Shown here: piece after piece, positions 1 to 11,568 of the stretch
Layout: the number at the start of each line of letters is the position of its first letter
Position numbering within the stretch: position 1 is the stretch's first letter
Source of the DNA: Triticum aestivum
Taxonomy: Eukaryota; Streptophyta; Magnoliopsida; Poales; Poaceae
DNA length: 64,000 nucleotides
Direction of reading: 5' to 3'
Assembly: GCF_018294505.1 (NCBI RefSeq)
Contig: NC_057809.1
Span: 508,053,914-508,117,913, forward strand
Program-made: the position numbers and the translations under genes
The notes under the pieces: generated by a model
What the model saw: the letters and a program-made list of their open reading frames with translations, nothing else
Database searches by the model: none
What the model was told of the DNA's origin: nothing

Positions 1-101
1 ACATGGGACAAAGTCTTCAATCTTGTATCTTCATCGTCCTACAGTCCGGCCAAAGTATATAGTCCCGATGTCTGAGGACCCCCTAATCCTGGACTCCCTC
101 A
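1..101 (-). repeat. 3' LTR of T1, partial
   Basis: These bases match the last hundred bases of the LTR at 9403-9873 with about nine differences. The LTR ends in CTCCCTCA at 101. The flanking internal bases read, on the minus strand, as a purine-rich tract ending GGGGACTAC, the expected polypurine primer for plus-strand synthesis. Confidence 0.9.
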
Positions 102-270
102 GTAGTCCCCGAACCAGGCTTCAATGACGATAAGTCCGGCGCGCAGATTGTCTTCGGCATTGCAAGGCGGGTTCTCCTCCAAATCCCGAGTACCTGTCGC
201 AACGAGTTGTGTCCGGCCTCCCATGAATGTTGCACTCCTCAGCTTCTGTGCTTTAATAATGACTATCTTC

Positions 271-350
271 CACGTGTCAAGTGAATGCGAGAGGTCGGGG
301 TGTTTTTACATTTAACACCCTAACCAGCTAGGTGAATCATCTATTTAAAC
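271..350 (+). promoter_or_regulatory. candidate promoter of the T1 antisense gene
   Basis: A G-box core CACGTG stands at 271-276 and a TATA-like CTATTTAAAC at 341-350, about 85-90 bp before the likely start codon at 434. T2 has a TATA-like TATAAGG in the matching place (34141-34147), which supports a real promoter for this gene. Position and motifs are seen; promoter activity is inferred. Confidence 0.35.
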
Positions 351-433
351 AGTCGGGGATCTTCAGATCTAGATCACACCACCTTCCCACAGTGAGTATC
401 CATCAGAGCATGCCCAGAAAAATCCATCCCATC

Positions 434-3207
434 ATGGCCAGCCACCGCAGCTCCTCCTCTTGCCCCCGCAGCCCTAAGCCCGGTAGTCAGGAGAAGTGTT
501 CTGTTCCCCATAGCCAACTAGTAGAGTTGCAGACCCAGGGGTTCCTCCCTCCTGCGTACATGGTCCCTGTCCGAGCCGAACTAGCCACTTATAATGGCGA
601 GGAGCAAGCGAAAAGCTTTCCCAACCCATCCACAGGGGAGCGGGTATGCCTCGTCCCTTATTTATTGAGGGGACTCGGATTTCCAATCCATCCATTCCTC
701 CGCGGGCTCCTGGAGTTCTATGGCCTCCAGCTGCATAACTTTACTCCCGCCTCCATATTACACATCGCAAGCTACGTTGCCCTTTGTGAGCTGTTTCTGG
801 GCTGCGAAGCTCAATTCGGGCTATGGCAGAGGCTATTCTGCCTCGTGCCCCATACACAGAAGGGGTCAATATTTCAAGTGGGCGGAGCTGAAATATGGCG
901 CATCACCGGGACCGGATACCTGTCTGGTACTCCAAAGAAGACATCTGAAGACTAGCCTTCGAAGTGGTTTTATATGGAGGACGTTCCTCTCCCGGGCCCT
1001 ATTCGGATGGGCCTTCCTGAGTTCAACAACGCCCCTTTGAAGAAACATCATAGTTGGCGCCATCGGAGCCCCCAGGAGGAAGACAGCAGAGAGGTCCTTT
1101 ACCCAATGAGCCGGGTAAAGACACTGGCCGAATCAGGACTGGCAATAATTGAGGTTATGTCAATATGTATAACGCGGGGGTGCAGCCACTTCAATATCAG
1201 GGACAACCCATGTGGCACTTCAATGGAGAAGACGGTGCTACCCGCTGCGGTCGTAAAGGTCCAGACTCTGCCGCCGCTCTAGCGAAAATATTGCCCGATT
1301 TATATAAGGGAGAGGAAGAGGAGTTCATCTGCATTAAGCCACGAGATGGATTCTCCATGTACAACCCCCCGAACTGGGTGAGCTACTGCTTTTTACTCCA
1401 AATCTTCCTTCTTTCTTTGTCATAAATATTTACCTTGCTATTTCATAGCAGGAACTACGAAAAGCTGTGAGGGAGATTCACAGCCCGTCTCCATAGCCAG
1501 AGGACCCTGATCGGGCCCTCGATCCCGGAGTCGAGGAAGATCCGGACATATTCGTGGAGCTCATCGACATGATGTTTTATTAGTTAAGCTGCGACGGTGC
1601 CTTGGTGGCCATCACCGCTGATTATCCTGGACTACTCCCTGCATCGCATGTAAGTAAAACTGGAGTCCCAACTTCCGAGAAGGATCCCCTTTTTCGCACT
1701 TCACCCACCGCACACGTATGGTGTCTTGCAGGGAAGGCCCTCGGGGTGCCATGCCGAACCCGCAGTGGCTCACCAATAAGGGGCACCGAAACCGGGTAGG
1801 CTAAAAAGGAAGGCGGTCAGGACTGAGATGCCATCGCAGAGGTATGAAAAAGAACCCTGCTCTGTGGTTATTGTCTTTAAAATATAATAACGTCTGTGGT
1901 TAAAACCAGGAAAAACGTTCGCCGGACCGTATCCGGAGAGCCTGCCAGCCATGCCTCCACCAGTCGGGCTCTAGAGCCGGACTTGGAGGCAGATGCTAAC
2001 ATGGGGACAACGTCGGATATTCCTCCTACCGAGGATGCGGATAGGCTATCCGCCACAAATTCCAAAGTGGAGAGTGCCATGAAGCACAGGCGTCACCGGG
2101 CCATACTCCATGACCCCGGTTTTTCTGAAGAGGCGTTTGATGCCTTCAACTCAGGGGACGCGTACAACCAAGCTGCTCAAAATGGTCTTTCCAGAGCCAT
2201 GGACCAGTATGTAAAAGATATACGAGTAAGAAAATCTAATAATTATATATATATACCAGTAGCCCCTAAGACTTGAAACAGTTGGCACAACTGATTTAAG
2301 GATCATTATTTGAATAGGTTCTTACTGAGAAGAATACCCACTTGTCTCAAGAGCTGGAGGAGTGCAAAGCCCAGCTACGGGCCGCAGTTGCCAAAATGGA
2401 GGAGTCCTAGAAGGCCCCATCTGGTAACACTTGTTCCTATCGAAAAGAACGAGATGTACCAGTTAATATTTAGCTTGCATGCTAATCTAATCAATAGATT
2501 CTGCAGATGATCCCGGAGTCAATCCGGAGGAGCAACATGCTGAACGACAGCTAAAGGCTGGCGAGCGCATGCTTACACAAGTAAGGCGGGAGAAAAACGA
2601 TCTCGAAGATGCCAATACCCGGCTGGATGTTGAACTGGAAGATGTTCGAGCCCAGCTGGCTGACTCCGTAAAGGAGAATAAAAGGCTTCGACGCGGCATT
2701 TTCAGTAAGTGCTTGAGCGAACTTATATAGAGTTCGGCGAAGAAACCAACTAACAGAGCTATATCTATAGGTATGCTGACGGGTCGTCCCGGAGAGGAGG
2801 TGCCCGGGTCTGCGGGAGATCTTCTGCCAGGGCTCTCACAACTGCACGCATAAGTTCGGCAGGTGATGCAGGACCTTGCCCAGGCCTTGTGGCCATCCGC
2901 CTCCCTGCCCAGAGGCATGGTGGAGCTTGTAGAGATACTCCAGGGAGCGTGGTGGCGCTTCGGATTATGGAAGGTATCTGCCTGTCGACAAGGTGCGAGG
3001 GAAGCCTGGGCCATGGTGAAGACTCGATATACCAAAGCTGACCCGAACCATATGGCTGAGGTCAGACCTGTAGGGCCTGACGGGAAAGAGATTCCCGTCA
3101 GCTTGGTGTATGACCAGGTGAAATTAGCCGCAAAGTATTCCCAACAGGATTGTAGGCTAGACAGCCTGTTGGATGGTATAGAAGAAGAATTTAGTCAGTC
3201 TAAGTGA
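434..3207 (+). pseudogene. antisense spliced gene of T1, decayed
   Basis: This gene runs opposite to gag-pol in the 3' part of T1. The first exon (from ATG 434) encodes a domain I recognise as the plant family annotated as putative gypsy type transposon (Pfam Transposase_28 type), with the run GLGFPIHPFLRGLLEFYGLQ. A stop at about 953 and a frame change near 1175 break it. A donor lies at 1378 and an acceptor before 1452. Later exons (about 2510-2705 and 2771-3207) encode a charged helical stretch and a C-terminal domain with LWPSASLPRG, GAREA and a tyrosine near DQVKLAAKYSQ. They align by eye with the T2 gene at 34260-37322. A stop at about 2850 also interrupts the frame. Its role in the element life cycle is unknown. 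Exon ends are approximate except where given. Confidence 0.65.
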
Positions 3208-3972
3208 CAGTGTAATTCGAGTGACATATATTGTCCCTAGCCAGATTGTAAATCATTTGTCATGGCGGACCTTTTCGCTTCGACCTCCGGACCCGACAGT
3301 CTGGAGTGTATCCTAATACCCACTCAGTTATGTAAAAACCAGGGTACGCGTGGAAACCGGGCGTAGGGGTCATAAGTGCTTGAATAGACAAGTACCCAAC
3401 TAGTTATGTTATATTACATGGATAGTAAGAAACATCTTCCAGGGAGAATAGTTCCGTTAAGGGTTCCTTTCCCCGGGTAGGCATGCGTTAATGTGCATGT
3501 CCAAACTGCGACAAGAGACACAGAATATAAACATCTGGGGGTATGTATTCTAATAATTAAAAAGTCATCCTTTGTTCACCGACCGAATGTTCCCTTAAGA
3601 ACGCTAGCTTTCGGCTTCACCCAGTCTGAGGTACACGTCCGGCTGACCCGGTAGTAACAATCGCAGAGGTGCTCCCGTTATACCCTAGCTGAATTAACGG
3701 GAACATAAGGCATAAAAACAAGAGCCAGGCAACCCATCTTGGCCAAAACTTAAGTCATATCAATGCATATAATGCCAGAGAAAAGGTGCATGTGTAAAAA
3801 TAACACATGTGTGGCAGGCCTAGAGCCCGGATCATAATTATATTCAGCTTCTGTGTAAGAAGCCCCCAGGTATAATGAGCATGCTTAGCGCGTACAAATT
3901 GTGCAATCAAGACATAGTTTAACCTTTGAAGGCCACGAAGAAAAGGAAGAAAGATAGAAAAATATAGATAAC

Positions 3973-4008
<36 letters not shown>

Positions 4009-4041
4009 GACGGAGGTAAGGAGACGAACACAGAGTCCGGC
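3208..4041. other. T1 spacer between antisense gene and integrase
   Basis: No gene is seen. The antisense gene and pol meet tail to tail here. A stretch around 3690-3775 with AATGCATATAATGCC is clearly related to 37850-37945 in T2, so the spacer is conserved between two diverged elements and may hold 3' end signals for both transcripts. Confidence 0.6.
3974..4005. repeat. (TA)n microsatellite
   Basis: About sixteen TA dinucleotides in a row lie in the T1 spacer, just left of the hAT-type MITE. Confidence 0.95.
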
Positions 4042-4589
4042 TATGGCTGGAAAAAAAGCTCGAAGCTCGTGAGCTAAACGAGTAGCTCGTGACTCGGCTC
4101 GAATTGACTCGAACTCGAAGAATAACGAGTCGAGCCAAGCTTTAGTTTAAGATCGTTTATAGACCAAGTTAAACGAGCTAATCTCACGAGTACTCGTGTA
4201 ACTCGTTAGGCTCGGTACAAAAGATCAGCCACTCCCAATAGAAAAAAAGATCAGCCACTCAGCACCCTATGTCCTAGGCGCACAACACAAGGCCTAGTTG
4301 TTGAAGGCCCAACCGCCTAGGAGACTCATGCATTACAAGGAAATTACTATTGTTAGTGATATATATGTTTAATAGACACATAATCATTTTTATAACATTT
4401 GAGGGTTTTATGTTCATATCTTTAACGAGCTTAACAAGCTAAACGAGCCAGCTCGCGAGTTATACGAGTCGAGCCAATTTTGGATTTGAGCTCGTTATAA
4501 TAATGAGTCGAGTCAAGCTAGCTCGTTAATGAAACGAGCTCTAGCGAGTCGAGCCGAGCTGGCTTGACTTGGGTCGAATTCCAGCCCTA
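4042..4589. mobile_element. hAT-type non-autonomous element (MITE), 548 bp
   Basis: The ends are inverted: TATGGCTGGAA on the left and TTCCAGCCCTA on the right. An exact 8 bp target duplication AGTCCGGC flanks it at 4034-4041 and 4590-4597, the size used by hAT transposases. Both subterminal arms are packed with CGAGCTCG, ACGAGC and GACTCGA motifs that could be transposase-binding sites. There is no coding capacity. The element sits downstream of the T1 integrase frame. Confidence 0.85.
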
Positions 4590-4701
4590 AGTCCGGCGCT
4601 AGGCGTAGAACCTTCGTAGTCTGGCCGCGTTCCATGGGTTTGGCTCGAGTCGATTATCCGATGCATCTCGTAGACGGTATGCTCCACTGGTCAGAACTTT
4701 G

Positions 4702-5815
4702 TCAATAATAAAGGGACCTTCTCATTTTGGGTTTGAGCTTGTCCTTTTTCTTCTCTGGTAGGCGTAGAACGAGTTCGCCAACATTATAAGTTTTGGCCCG
4801 TACTTCTCTACTTTGATATCGTCGAGCCTGTTGTTGATAGAATGCGGATCGGGCTTTTGCCACGTCGCGCTCCTCCTCTAGGGCGTCCAAACTGTCCTCC
4901 CGATCTAGCTCAGCTTCTTTCTCTTCGGACATGTGCACGCGAGGTGAGTCATGAATGATGTCGCAGGGCAGTACCGCCTCTGCGCCATACACCATAAAGA
5001 AAGGTGTATATCCGGCAGTGCGATTTGGCATGGTCCGCAGCCCCCCAAAGTATGGAGTCGAGCTCCTCGACCCAGTGCATATCTGATTCCTTCAAGGACC
5101 ACACTAGTCTGGGTTTAATGCCGCTCATTATAAGATCATTTTCTCGTTCGACTTGACCATTAGTTTGAGGGTGATAGACGGATGCATAATCGAGCTTAAT
5201 GCCCATGTTGCCGCACCAAGTTTTTACCTCATCGGCTGTAAAGTTCGAGCCATTATCGGTGATGATACTTTGGGGGACACCGTAGCGGTGTACAACCCCG
5301 GATATGAAATCTATCACTGGTCCAGATTCGGCCGTTTTAACTGGTTTGGCCTCTATCCATTTGGTGAATTTATCCACCATGACCAATAGGTACTTTTTCT
5401 TATGGCTTCCTCCTTTAAGGGGTCCAACCATATCAAGCCCCCAAACCGCGAAGGGCCAAGTAATGGGGATTGTTTGGAGGGCGGTAGGTGGCATATGGCT
5501 TTGGTTTGCAAAGAACTGGCAACCGATGCAATGTTGAACGAGGTCATGTGCGTCTGCTCGAGCTGTAGGCCAGTAGAAACCTGTAGGGAAGGCCTTACTT
5601 ACAAGGGCCCGAGCTGCGGCATTATGGCCGCCGAGTCCAGCATGAATTTCTGCCAAAAGTAGTCGTCCTTCCTCCTCGAAGATGCACCTTTGCAGTTTAG
5701 CACCGATCCGGGCGAGGATATCCGCCGCTTGATTGTTTTCTTGGACCACATGGTGGAAATCGAGCCCTTCAAATCGAGCTGACATTTTGAGGACGGCATT
5801 GCGATGAGCCATCAT
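4702..5815 (-). pseudogene. T1 integrase, broken
   Basis: Integrase inserts retrotransposon cDNA into chromosomes. The zinc-binding part shows HCIGCQFFA, and the catalytic core shows GLDMVGPL, ITDNGSNFT and HPQTNGQVERENDLI, giving the D, D and E residues of the DDE triad. A C-terminal part (4702-5031) continues in another frame with GYTPFFMVYGAEAVLP. The frame change near 5030 splits core and C-terminus, so the copy is inactive. It lies downstream of the extra RNase H. No chromodomain is seen, as expected outside chromoviruses. Confidence 0.85.
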
Positions 5816-6311
5816 TTTTGGGTCCTTGGCATCAAAATCTCCATTATTTGAGATATTGCAAGGTTCGAATCCCCACGCACTTCTAGGCGTTGAATGCCCA
5901 TGGAGACTGCCATCCGGAGACCATGCAACAAGGCCTCATATTCGGCTGCATTGTTGGAGGCTGTGTATAATATTTGGAGTACATATTGGACTGTATCTCC
6001 GGTTTGGGATGTCAGGACGACGCCTCCTCCCAGACCCGCCAGCATTTTAGAGCCGTCGAAGTGCATGATCCAGTTGGAGTATGTGCCATATTCTTTAGGG
6101 AGTTCGGCTTCTGTCCATTCAGCGACGAAATCGGCCAGTACCTGTGACTTAATGGCTCGCCATGGTTTGTATGATATGTCGAACGGGAGGAGCTCGATAG
6201 CCCATTTAGCAATCCGGCCCGTGGCATCGCGGTTGTTTATAATGTTGTTGAGTGGAACCTCGGAGGCCACCGTAATTGAACACTCTTGAAAGTAGTGTCG
6301 TAGTTTTCAAG
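5812..6311 (-). pseudogene. T1 second (archaeal-type) RNase H
   Basis: This segment has the layout of the additional RNase H acquired by Tat-lineage elements: MHFDGSKMLAGLGGGVV, then YTASNNAAEYEALLHGLR and RGDSNLAISQI. Those blocks contain the D, E and D metal-binding residues of RNase H. It follows RT with its ordinary RNase H part and precedes integrase. A frame change near 5830 separates it from integrase, and an in-frame TGA near 6311 separates it from the RT side. The enzyme would degrade RNA in RNA-DNA hybrids during reverse transcription. Confidence 0.8.
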
Positions 6312-7390
6312 ATGCCATGAAGACCATGTGTGCTATCTTTTGATAATGTGGGTACCGGGATTTGCATGGAGTGAGGACAGTAGATACGTAGTATATCGGC
6401 TTTTGAAGCGGGAACTTATGTCCGACCGTTTCTCGTTCGACGACGAGCACTCCGCTTACAACCTAGTGTGTTGCCGCTATATATAATAGCATTGGTTCGC
6501 CGATATTTGGCGCGGCCAAGATTTGGTTGCTGGCCAAGACAGCTTTTATTTCTTCCAATCCGGCCGTAGCCGCGTCCGTCCACTCGAAGTGTTCGGTGTG
6601 CCGAAGAAGGCGATAAAGAGGTAATGCATTTTCTCCCAATCGGGAGATAAAGCGGCTTAAGGCAGCCACACATCCAGTTAATTTCTGGATTTGCTTGAGG
6701 TTTGTTGGGATAGCCAACTGTGACAGAGCTTGGATTTTAGCCAAATTCGCTTCAATTCCTCTGTTAGAAACGATGAAGCCCAAGAGCTTTCCGGCGGGTA
6801 TGCCGAAAACGCATTTTTCTGGATTGAGCTTAATGTCATATGTTCGGAGATTGTCGAACGTGAGCCTCAAGTCGTCTATCAAAGATTCGATGTGTCTGGT
6901 TTTAATTACCACATCGTCTACGTATGCCTCCACTGTTTTGCCGATTTGTGCTTCCAGGCATGTCTGAATCATGCGTTGATAGGTCGCAACGGCATTTTTG
7001 AGCCCGAAAGGTATGGTGTTGAAACAAAAGGGGCCGTATGGAGTAATGAATGCCCTTGCGGCTTGATCGGGCTCTGCCATCTTTATTTGATGGTAGCCGG
7101 AGTATGCATCGAGGAAACACAACAAGTCGTGTCCCGCGGTAGCATCGATAATTTGATCAATGCGGGGGAGGGGGAAGGGATCCTTGGGGCAAGCCTTGTT
7201 AATGTCCTTAAAATCAAGACATAGGCGCTAGGATTTGTCCTTCTTTGGTACCATCACCAGGTTTACTAGACAGTCCGGATGTTTTATTTTTCTGATGAAT
7301 CCGGCCTCGAGTAACTTGGCTAGTTCTTCTCCCATGGCTTGTCACTTGGGTTCAAAGAAACGCCAAAGAGTTTGCTTGACCGGCCAGCCT
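6310..7390 (-). pseudogene. T1 reverse transcriptase and first RNase H region
   Basis: The frame shows the classical RT blocks: FLDAYSGYHQIKM, the FGLKNA fold, the catalytic YVDDVV, and LNPEKCVFG. The open frame from 7125 to 6463 covers palm and thumb. The same frame extends upstream past the first methionine to a TAG near 7228. A second TAG near 6462 and a TGA near 6311 interrupt the following RNase H part. All three look like point changes in an otherwise readable frame. RT would copy the element RNA into DNA. Confidence 0.85.
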
Positions 7391-7456
7391 CCGTGGGATG
7401 CCTGGCATATCTGACGGATGCCACGCGAAGATGTCCCAATTGTCACATAAGAACTC

Positions 7457-8500
7457 CTACAGTGCGGCGTCTGTTGTGTGGTTCAGCTGTGCCCTGATGG
7501 ATGTTGTTTTTGTAGGGTCCGTTGGGTGGACCAGTAATTTGACTATTTCGTCCGCTGGTTTAAAAGAGGTGGACTTGGGTCTTTTGTCAAGTATCACGTC
7601 GTCCCTGTCCACTGTAGAGCGCAGCGCAGTTAGTTGTTCGACCGCGAGGGCTTTGGATAATGCTTCGAGGGCCAGTGCGGCGGTTTTATTTTCAACGCGG
7701 AGTGCTATGTCCGGATCACTAGCTAGAGTGATGATTCCATTGGGTCCGGGCATCTTGAGCTTCATGTACCCGTAATGGGGTATAGCTTGGAAGGTCGTGA
7801 ATGCCTCTTGCCCTAGAAGGGCGTGGTATCCGCTCCTAAACGGGTCCACTTGGAATGTGATTTCTTAGGACCTGTAATTCTCCGGCGTGCCGAATACCAC
7901 ATCTAGTGTGATTTTTCCCGCACATCGTGCCTCCCGACTAGAGATGATTCCTCTGAAGGTCGTGTTGCTTTGCTCAATGCGGCTCTTGTCTATTTCCATT
8001 TTTCTAAGAGTCCCCTCATAGATGAGGATTAATCCGCTGCCACCGTCCATGAGTACTTTAGTAAGCCGGAAGCCGTCCACAATTGGACAAAGGACCAAAG
8101 TGGCTGGAGCTCGGGCTGTGCGGAATTGAGGTTCGTCACTCGCATTGAAGGTTATGGCCGTGTCGTTCCATGGATTTATCATTGCGACGTGGCATACTTC
8201 GGCGAGGCTGCGAAGTGCCCGCTTACGCCTATTGTTTGAGGTGAAAGTCTCAAAGACTGTTAGTACTATATTGTTATTTTCCGCGAGAGGATGTTGTGCA
8301 GTATTGTTGACGAGGAGATCCTCGCCGCTCCTGGCCACCTGCCGGAGTATCCAACATGCTCTAAGGTTGTGTGTTGGTATGGTATGCGATGTACTGTAAA
8401 TTTTGCATGGCCCATTGAGCCATCCCTCCAATACGGTTCCACGCCCTGTAGTGGGTTTTGGCTTCTTTGTAATTGGATTGGGTGACTTACGAGAGTACAC
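7457..8500 (-). pseudogene. T1 aspartic protease region
   Basis: The protease active-site motif VLMDGGSGLILIY, within a retropepsin-like fold, lies in the frame 7865-8500. The frame continues after a TAA at about 7868 with DPFRSGYHALLGQEAF, the C-terminal flap region of this family. The protease would cut the Gag-Pol polyprotein. It stands between gag and RT, as usual for Ty3/Gypsy elements. Confidence 0.8.
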
Positions 8501-8542
8501 CCTTTTAGTTCAGACAGAGGGTTTAGTTAGTGCCAGAGGATC

Positions 8543-9355
8543 CTAGAATTGTGTTTGGGATTTCCAAGTGCTTTGCATCGCACAGTACTTCCGTACTACG
8601 GACGCCAAGTCAGCGAAGTGTGTTATATCACGGCGACTTATGGCGTTGAGGATTCCCTTGTCTTTGCAATTTTTGCAAAAGAATGAAATTGCGTCTTCCT
8701 TGCGATAGTCCTTCGCCTTGCTTATTGCAAGGAGGAATCTGGCCCAATAGTGATGTACTGTCTCTTGGGGCTCTTGTCTAATATGGGAAAGATCACTTAT
8801 GTGAGGGTGGGTGGGTAGATTTAAGTCCAAATCCTGGCCCGGTCTGAGACCCAAAGGAGTTTCCGAGCTTGGTAGTTTGGGCTCTGGGACGTTGCCCACC
8901 GGTACTAGCTCGCTCTTCGATTCCAGGTTCGAAGCTTGGGTCGTGTCCTCCCGTAGACGGGTGGACACCTCGGAGAGCTCGGGAATCCGGACATATTTTG
9001 TCCTCAAAATAGAGGAAGAATCACTGCATCGCTCCTCCACCACCGCTATCTGATGCGTAACCGGTGGAGAGTTAATCTCCCTTTGGTCGGGTTTAAGCCC
9101 GATCTGATCATAGTCCGTAGCGACACCCAAGGCGGCGATGCGATCCAAGAGCTCATTCAAAGAAGAGAGCTCCATTGGATCCATCTGCTCGGTGAATCCC
9201 GAGCCGACGTGGAGGCTGTTTTTGATGACCCGAGAAGTCATCGTCAGTGCGACGGTTGACAGGGCGGTCACAGCGAAGCCGCCTAATCGGAGAGTTTGGC
9301 CTACAGCCAAGGCTCCCCCAGAGGTAACGTTGTCCCTGACAACAAGGCGAGCCAT
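8543..9355 (-). pseudogene. T1 gag, decayed
   Basis: This frame follows the LTR and has a low-complexity charged N-terminal part. The C-terminal block RQEPQETVHHYWARFLLA with following helices is typical of the retrotransposon gag domain. Gag forms the particle around element RNA. The order LTR, gag, protease fits. The copy is shorter than the T2 gag (39551-41810) and probably lacks segments. A zinc knuckle was not seen in this frame. Confidence 0.65.
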
Positions 9356-9402
9356 CAGGCCTTACCGTGATGGCACAGTGGAACTCTCAATGAAAGCACC
9401 AA

Positions 9403-9873
9403 TGTTGGTGTCAAAACCGGCGGATCTCGGGTAGGGGGTCCTGAACTGTGCGTCTAAGGCGGATGGTAACAGGAGGCAGGGGACACAATGTTTACCCAGG
9501 TTCGTGCCCTCTCGATGGAGGTAATACCGTACTTCCTACTTGATTGATCTTGATGATATGAGTATTACAAGAGTTGAACTACCATGAGATCGGAGAGGCT
9601 AAACCCTAGAAGCTAGCCTATGGTATGATTGTTGTTGTCCTACGGACTAAAACCCTCCGGTTTATATAGATACCGGAGGGGGCTAGGGTTATATGGAGTC
9701 GGTTACAAGGGAGGAGATCTACATATCTGAACTACCAAGCTTGCCTTCCACGGAAAGGAGATTCCCATCCGGACACGGGATGAAGTCTTCAATCTTGTAT
9801 CTTCATAGTCCTACAGTCCCGCCAAAGTATATAGTCCGGCTGTCCAAGGACCCCCTAATCCTGGACTCCCTCA
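9403..9873 (-). repeat. 5' LTR of T1
   Basis: On the plus strand it starts TGTTGGTGTCAAAACC and ends GGACTCCCTCA, with TG and CA ends on both strands. It is 471 bp and related to the T2 LTRs at 33226-33706 and 41837-42317. Confidence 0.92.
9661..9669 (-). promoter_or_regulatory. TATA box of T1 LTR promoter
   Basis: On the minus strand the motif reads CTATATAAA, inside the LTR and in the right direction for gag-pol. The same motif occurs in both T2 LTRs at 33494-33503 and 42105-42114. Confidence 0.65.
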
Positions 9874-9993
9874 GGCGCCAAAACGCCCTCTCCACCAGCC
9901 GCGAAACCCCAGCCTCCTCTGTCCTCCACCCCATAGCTCCCAATCCACTGCCGCCCTCCTCCATCACGCCGGAGCCAGTACCCCGACGTCGTC

Positions 9994-11557
9994 TGATACG
10001 CCTCCAACGTATTTATAATTTTTGATTGCTCCATGCTATATTACCTACTGTTTTGGACTATATTGGGCTTTATTTTCCACTTTTAAATTATTTTTGGGAC
10101 TAACCAATTAACCGGAGGCCCAGCCCAGAATTTCTATTTTTTGCCTATTTCAGTGTTTCGGAGAAACAGAATATCAAACGGAGTCCAAACGGAATGAAAC
10201 CTTCGGTAATGCGATTTTCTCATCAGATAAGACCCAGGAGACTTGGACCCTCCGTCCAGAAAGCCACGAGGCGGTCACGAGGGTGGAGGGCGCCCCCTGC
10301 CTCATGGGCCCCTTGAAGCTCCACCGACGTACTCCTTCCTCCTATATATACCTACGTACCCCCAAACGATCAGATACGGAGCCAAAAACCTAATTCCACC
10401 GCCGCAACTTTCTGTATCCATGAGATCCATCTTGGGGCCTATTCCGGAGATCCGCCGGAGGGGGCATCGATCACGGAGGGCTTCTACATCATCATCCAAG
10501 CCCCTCCGATGAAGTGTGAGTAGTTTACTTCAGACCTACGGGTCCATAGTTAGTAGCTAGATGGTTTCTTCTCACTTTTTGGATCTCAATACAATGTTCT
10601 CCCCCTCTCTCGTGGATATCCATTCGATGTAATCTTCTTTTTGCGGTGTGTTTGTTGAGATCGATGAATTGCGGTTTTATGATCCAGTCTATCTATGAAT
10701 AATATTTGAATCTTCTCTGAATTCTTTTATGTATGATTGGTTATCTTTGCAAGTCTCTTCGAATTATCAGTTTGGTTTTGCCTACTAGATTGGTTTTTCT
10801 TGCCATGGGAGAAGTGCTTAGCTTTGGGTTCGATCTTGCGGTGTCCTTTCCCAGTGACAGAAGGGGCAGCAAGGCATGTATTGTATTGTTGCCATCGAGG
10901 ATAACAAGATGGGGTTTTTATCATATTGCATGAAACTAGCCCTCTACATCATGTCATCTTGCTTAAGGCGTTTCTCTGTTTTTAACTTAATACTCTAGAT
11001 GCATGCTGGATAGCGGTCGATGAGTGGAGTAATAGTAGTAGATGCAGGTAGGAGTCGGTCTACTTGTCTCGGACGTAATGCCTATATACATGATCATACC
11101 TAGATATTCTCATAACTATGCTCAATCCTGTCAATTGCTCAGTAGTAATTTGTTCACCCACCGTAGAATACTTATGCTCTTGAGAGAAGCCACTAGTGAA
11201 ACCTATGGCCCCCGGGTCTCTTTCTCATCATATCAATCTCCATCACTTTATTACTGCTTCGCTTTTTTACTTTGCCCTTTTACTTTTTACTTTGCATCTC
11301 TATACCAAAAATACCAAAAATATTATCTATCATCTCTATCAGATCTCACTTTCGTAAGTGACCGTGAAGGGATTGATAACCCCTAAGCGCGTTGGTTGCA
11401 TTGAGCTATTGTTTTTGTGTAGGTACGAGGGACTCGCACGTAGCCTCCTACTGGATTGATACCTTGGTTCTCAAAAACTGAGGGAAATACTTACGCTACT
11501 TTGCTGCATCATCCTCTCCTCTTCGGGGAAATCCAACGCAGTGCTCAAGAGGTAGCA
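9994..11557 (+). repeat. 5' LTR of A
   Basis: The LTR starts TGATACGCCTCCAACGTATT and ends CAAGAGGTAGCA. It is 1564 bp and matches the copy at 16711-18272. The first 20 bases hold an inverted repeat also present in B and E. Confidence 0.93.
10343..10350 (+). promoter_or_regulatory. TATA box in 5' LTR of A
   Basis: TATATATA lies in the pattern CCTCCTATATATACC, about 350 bp into the LTR on the coding strand. The 3' LTR has the same motif at 17064-17071. Confidence 0.6.
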
Positions 11558-11568
11558 AGAAGAATTTC

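Larger units (their letters stand above)
1..9873 (-). mobile_element. Tat-lineage Ty3/Gypsy retrotransposon T1, left LTR cut by window edge
   Basis: The element reads right to left. Between a partial LTR (1-101) and a complete LTR (9403-9873) lie, on the minus strand, gag, protease, RT with RNase H, a second RNase H and integrase. Both LTR copies end in the plus-strand motif CTGGACTCCCTCA. The second RNase H just before integrase is the hallmark of the Tat lineage. The 3' part of the element carries a plus-strand (antisense) intron-containing gene, and a hAT-type MITE sits at 4042-4589. About 9 of the 101 comparable LTR bases differ by eye, and every reading frame is broken, so the copy is old and inactive. 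The LTR resembles Triticeae elements called Fatima or Jeli, a name not verified here. The right flank (9874 on) is CACTA1, so T1 probably inserted into that element. The left target duplication is outside the window. Confidence 0.9.
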
